In this document: positions 62,104-64,000 of the stretch, one piece after another
Numbering within the stretch: the stretch's first letter is position 1
How the letters are laid out: every line of letters begins with the position of its first letter
Source: Catenulispora acidiphila DSM 44928
GTDB taxonomy: Bacteria; Actinomycetota; Actinomycetes; Streptomycetales; Catenulisporaceae
NCBI RefSeq assembly: GCF_000024025.1
Contig: NC_013131.1
Coordinates: 3,782,001-3,846,000 of the forward strand
Reading direction: 5' to 3'
DNA length: 64,000 nucleotides
The notes under the pieces: generated by a model
The model's input: only the letters and a program-made list of their open reading frames with translations
Told to the model about the DNA's origin: nothing
Database searches by the model: none
Translations under genes and position numbers: made by a program

Positions 62104-62551
62104 GCCCGCGGTCCCGGAGGAGTTCACGGCCGCCCGGCATGTGTTGGAGCGGTCCAAGCCTGGCCGTGTACCCAGGCGCCGAGGACGTCACCGACGGAGT
62201 CCCGCATGTTCTTGACGACGGCTGTCATCTGTCACCACTCCTCTGCTCACACTCGCGCGTCGGCTGGAGTGGACCTGCTGCCCGGCGTACTGGCGGGTAA
62301 ACGGTAAGGCGCGCCGGTCACTCCGTGTGGTCGCCGGGCGGGTCCTCACGGCAGGTGCGCAGAGCAAGATCTCATATATGACATGCCGAGGCGGCGCAAG
62401 ATCACTCTGCGTAAGTTCGGATGAAAGATCATCGAAACTCTGCAGGGGCTCTGCTCGAATGGTCACTTAGCAGGGATTTTACCTCTAGTAAGGGACCTTA
62501 ACCTTGCCGATTCATCCGATGTCGAGTTCACTCAGGGTCGTGACACGATAT
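62104..62551. other. Intergenic stretch upstream of the GH28 gene, locally AT-richer
   Basis: About 450 bases without a convincing gene. It includes a patch at 62361-62500 that is clearly richer in A/T than the rest of the window (for example atctcatatatgacatg and gggattttacctctagtaag). Promoters for the divergent anti-sigma-like and GH28 genes should be here; TATATG lies at 62549-62554 over the GH28 start. I see no RNA gene. Confidence 0.4.
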
Positions 62552-64000
62552 ATGTTCCTCCATCGAAGCAGGCGCGCACGACGCCGCATCCCCCACCTCG
62601 CGGCCGCGATAGCCGCGACCGGCGTCGCGGCCCTCGCCCTCGCGGGCGTCCAAGGCACAGCCCTGGCCGCGTCGGCCGCCCCCCACCCCGCAGCCGCCAA
62701 GGCCGCCGCCGCGGTCTTCAACGTCAAGGACTACGGAGCCACCGGCAACGGCTCCACCAACGACTCTCCAGCCATCAATAAGGCGGTCGCCGCCGCGAAC
62801 ACCGCCGGCGGCGGCATCGTGGAGTTCCCGTCCGGCAGCTACAAGTCCGCGAACACCGTCCACCTCAAGAGCAACGTCACCATCCAGCTCGACGCCGGCT
62901 CCAAAGTCCTCGGCTCCAGCGCCAAGACCTACGACGCCGCCGAGTCGAATCCCAACGACAAGTACCAGGACTACGGCCACAGCCACTTCCACGACGCGAT
63001 GTTCTCCGGCGACAAACTCTCCAACATCGGCTTCACCGGCTCCGGCACCATCGACGGCGGCGGCAACCTGATCACCGGCAACCCCGGCGCCGGGCAGGCC
63101 GACAAGATCCTGTCACTGACCCGCTGCACCAACCTCACGCTCAGCGGCATCACCCTCACCCGCGGCGGGCACTTCGGCGCGCTGATCAACGGCTGCGACG
63201 GCGTGGTGTCCGACCACCTCACGATCGCGACCTCCAGCGACCGCGACGGCTGGAACATCATCTCCACGACGCACGTCACCATCACCAACGCGAACATCTC
63301 CTCCAACGACGACGCGCTGGTGTTCAAGAGCGACTGGGCCCTGGGCCAGACGCTGCCCAGCGGCCACGTCACCGTCACGAACAGCACGCTGCAGGCCAAG
63401 TGTTGCAATGCCCTGATGTTCGGCTCGGAGACCTGCGGATCCTTCACCGACTACCGGTTCCAGCAGATCACCATCCTCGGCGCCGGCAAATCCGGGCTGG
63501 GCATCGTGAGCATGGACGGCGCAGACATCTCCGACGTGCACTACCAAGACGTCACCATGACCGGTGTGCACTCGCCGATCATGGAGAAGATCGGGACCCG
63601 ATTGCGATGCGGCGGCAGTCCGAAGGTCGGGCATATCAGTAACGTGACATTCACCAACGTCACGGGCACCGGCGTGGCGAGTACGGACTACAGCCCGACG
63701 ATCTGGGGCGCCGACAGCAGCCACCAGGTCAGCGACGAGACCTTCACCAACGTCAACCTGACCGTCCCCGGCGGCCACGGCACGATGTCCACCGGCGTCC
63801 CCAGCGACAACGGCGACTACAACCCGAACAGCATCGGTACGCGGCCGGCGTACGGCTGGTACCTGCACAACGTCTCCGGCATCCACTTCACCGGCGGCTC
63901 GGTCAAGGTCGCCAAGACCGACGGCCGCCCCGCGGTCATCGCCAACGCCGGCAGCGCCATCACCTTCGACGGACTGACCGCGCAGACCGGCAGCTCCAGC
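62552..64000 (+). CDS. Secreted GH28-like (polygalacturonase-type) right-handed beta-helix protein, cut by the window edge
   Basis: 483 codons from ATG 62552 to the window end without a stop. Signal peptide: HRSRRARRRIPHLAAA followed by a hydrophobic segment and ALAASAAP. The mature part opens with FNVKDYGATGNGSTND, the usual N-terminus of pectinase-like beta-helix proteins, then GSGTIDGGG and repeated VTITN/ISSNDDAL rungs. NDDAL contains the Asp pair typical of GH28 catalytic sites. It probably degrades a plant or other polysaccharide outside the cell. No link to the peptide cluster. Confidence 0.85.
   Translation, partial: MFLHRSRRARRRIPHLAAAIAATGVAALALAGVQGTALAASAAPHPAAAKAAAAVFNVKDYGATGNGSTNDSPAINKAVAAANTAGGGIVEFPSGSYKSANTVHLKSNVTIQLDAGSKVLGSSAKTYDAAESNPNDKYQDYGHSHFHDAMFSGDKLSNIGFTGSGTIDGGGNLITGNPGAGQADKILSLTRCTNLTLSGITLTRGGHFGALINGCDGVVSDHLTIATSSDRDGWNIISTTHVTITNANISSNDDALVFKSDWALGQTLPSGHVTVTNSTLQAKCCNALMFGSETCGSFTDYRFQQITILGAGKSGLGIVSMDGADISDVHYQDVTMTGVHSPIMEKIGTRLRCGGSPKVGHISNVTFTNVTGTGVASTDYSPTIWGADSSHQVSDETFTNVNLTVPGGHGTMSTGVPSDNGDYNPNSIGTRPAYGWYLHNVSGIHFTGGSVKVAKTDGRPAVIANAGSAITFDGLTAQTGSSS

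Noticed and set aside
1..64000. CRISPR arrays, tRNA or rRNA genes, insertion sequences, attachment sites, replication origins
   Set aside because: I found no regularly spaced repeats, no cloverleaf with a recognisable anticodon arm and CCA end, no transposase or integrase motif, and no DnaA-box cluster.

Overview
This 64 kb window is very GC-rich DNA with frequent GTG starts and tightly overlapping genes. It is typical of an actinomycete of the Streptomyces/Catenulispora kind; the species cannot be told from the sequence. From the left edge to about 61.1 kb it is dominated by one large non-ribosomal peptide (lipopeptide) biosynthetic gene cluster. The left end is cut inside a B12-type radical SAM gene, so the cluster continues beyond the window.

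Layout. 0-7.5 kb: end of the radical SAM gene, a free-standing A-T didomain with a glutamine-type pocket, a small membrane protein, a P450, a thioesterase-like protein with a Cys nucleophile, a second A-T didomain and a VOC protein. 7.5-21.7 kb: a LanB-like protein, a lone carrier protein, an NRPS C-A-T-C-A*-T, a MetX-like hydrolase, an NRPS T-C-A*-T and a lone A domain (A* = decayed adenylation domain). 21.9-27.3 kb: an AlkZ-like winged-helix protein, a secreted lectin, and a second A-T/P450 pair. 27.4-37.8 kb: one long run of overlapping genes: A-T-TE with a proline-type pocket, a SyrB2-like iron enzyme, a proline-3-hydroxylase-like enzyme, a haem-oxygenase-like diiron enzyme, a membrane desaturase, a PhzF-like protein, an antiporter, MbtH and two thioesterase-like proteins. 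38-43 kb: a decayed methyltransferase, an MFS exporter, a capreomycidine-synthase-like PLP enzyme, a LuxR-type regulator and a small hydrolase. 43.1-57.7 kb: a terminal NRPS C-A(Ser)-T-TE, an MppP-like PLP enzyme, a VioC/MppO-like arginine hydroxylase, another aminotransferase and the starter NRPS FAAL-T-C-A-T-C. 57.8-61.1 kb: a penicillin-acylase-type hydrolase and a membrane protein. The rest (low-affinity iron permease family, anti-sigma-like ATPase, a GH28 enzyme cut by the right edge) looks unrelated.

How the genes may work together (inference). A fatty acid is activated by the FAAL and joined to an amino acid with a cationic-type pocket, plausibly an arginine-derived residue made by the MppP/VioC/VioD-like enzymes. 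The chain would pass through a split module (C at the end of the 50971-57723 protein, the lone A at 20174-21733, T at the start of the 16835-20119 protein), then through modules whose A domains have decayed, and end on the Ser module. The two decayed modules need amino acids delivered in trans. The separate A-T didomains with their P450s and iron enzymes, and two alpha/beta hydrolases with a Cys nucleophile (the feature of the SyrC/CmaE aminoacyl shuttles), fit that need. The acylase could later remove the lipid, and the AlkZ-like protein could be self-resistance.

Regulation. Nine promoters share a previously unannotated bipartite signal: a box ending in GAC, exactly 23 bases, then a TANNNT-like -10 hexamer. 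They lie upstream of NRPS, tailoring, export, resistance-like and acylase genes and suggest one activator controlling the cluster.
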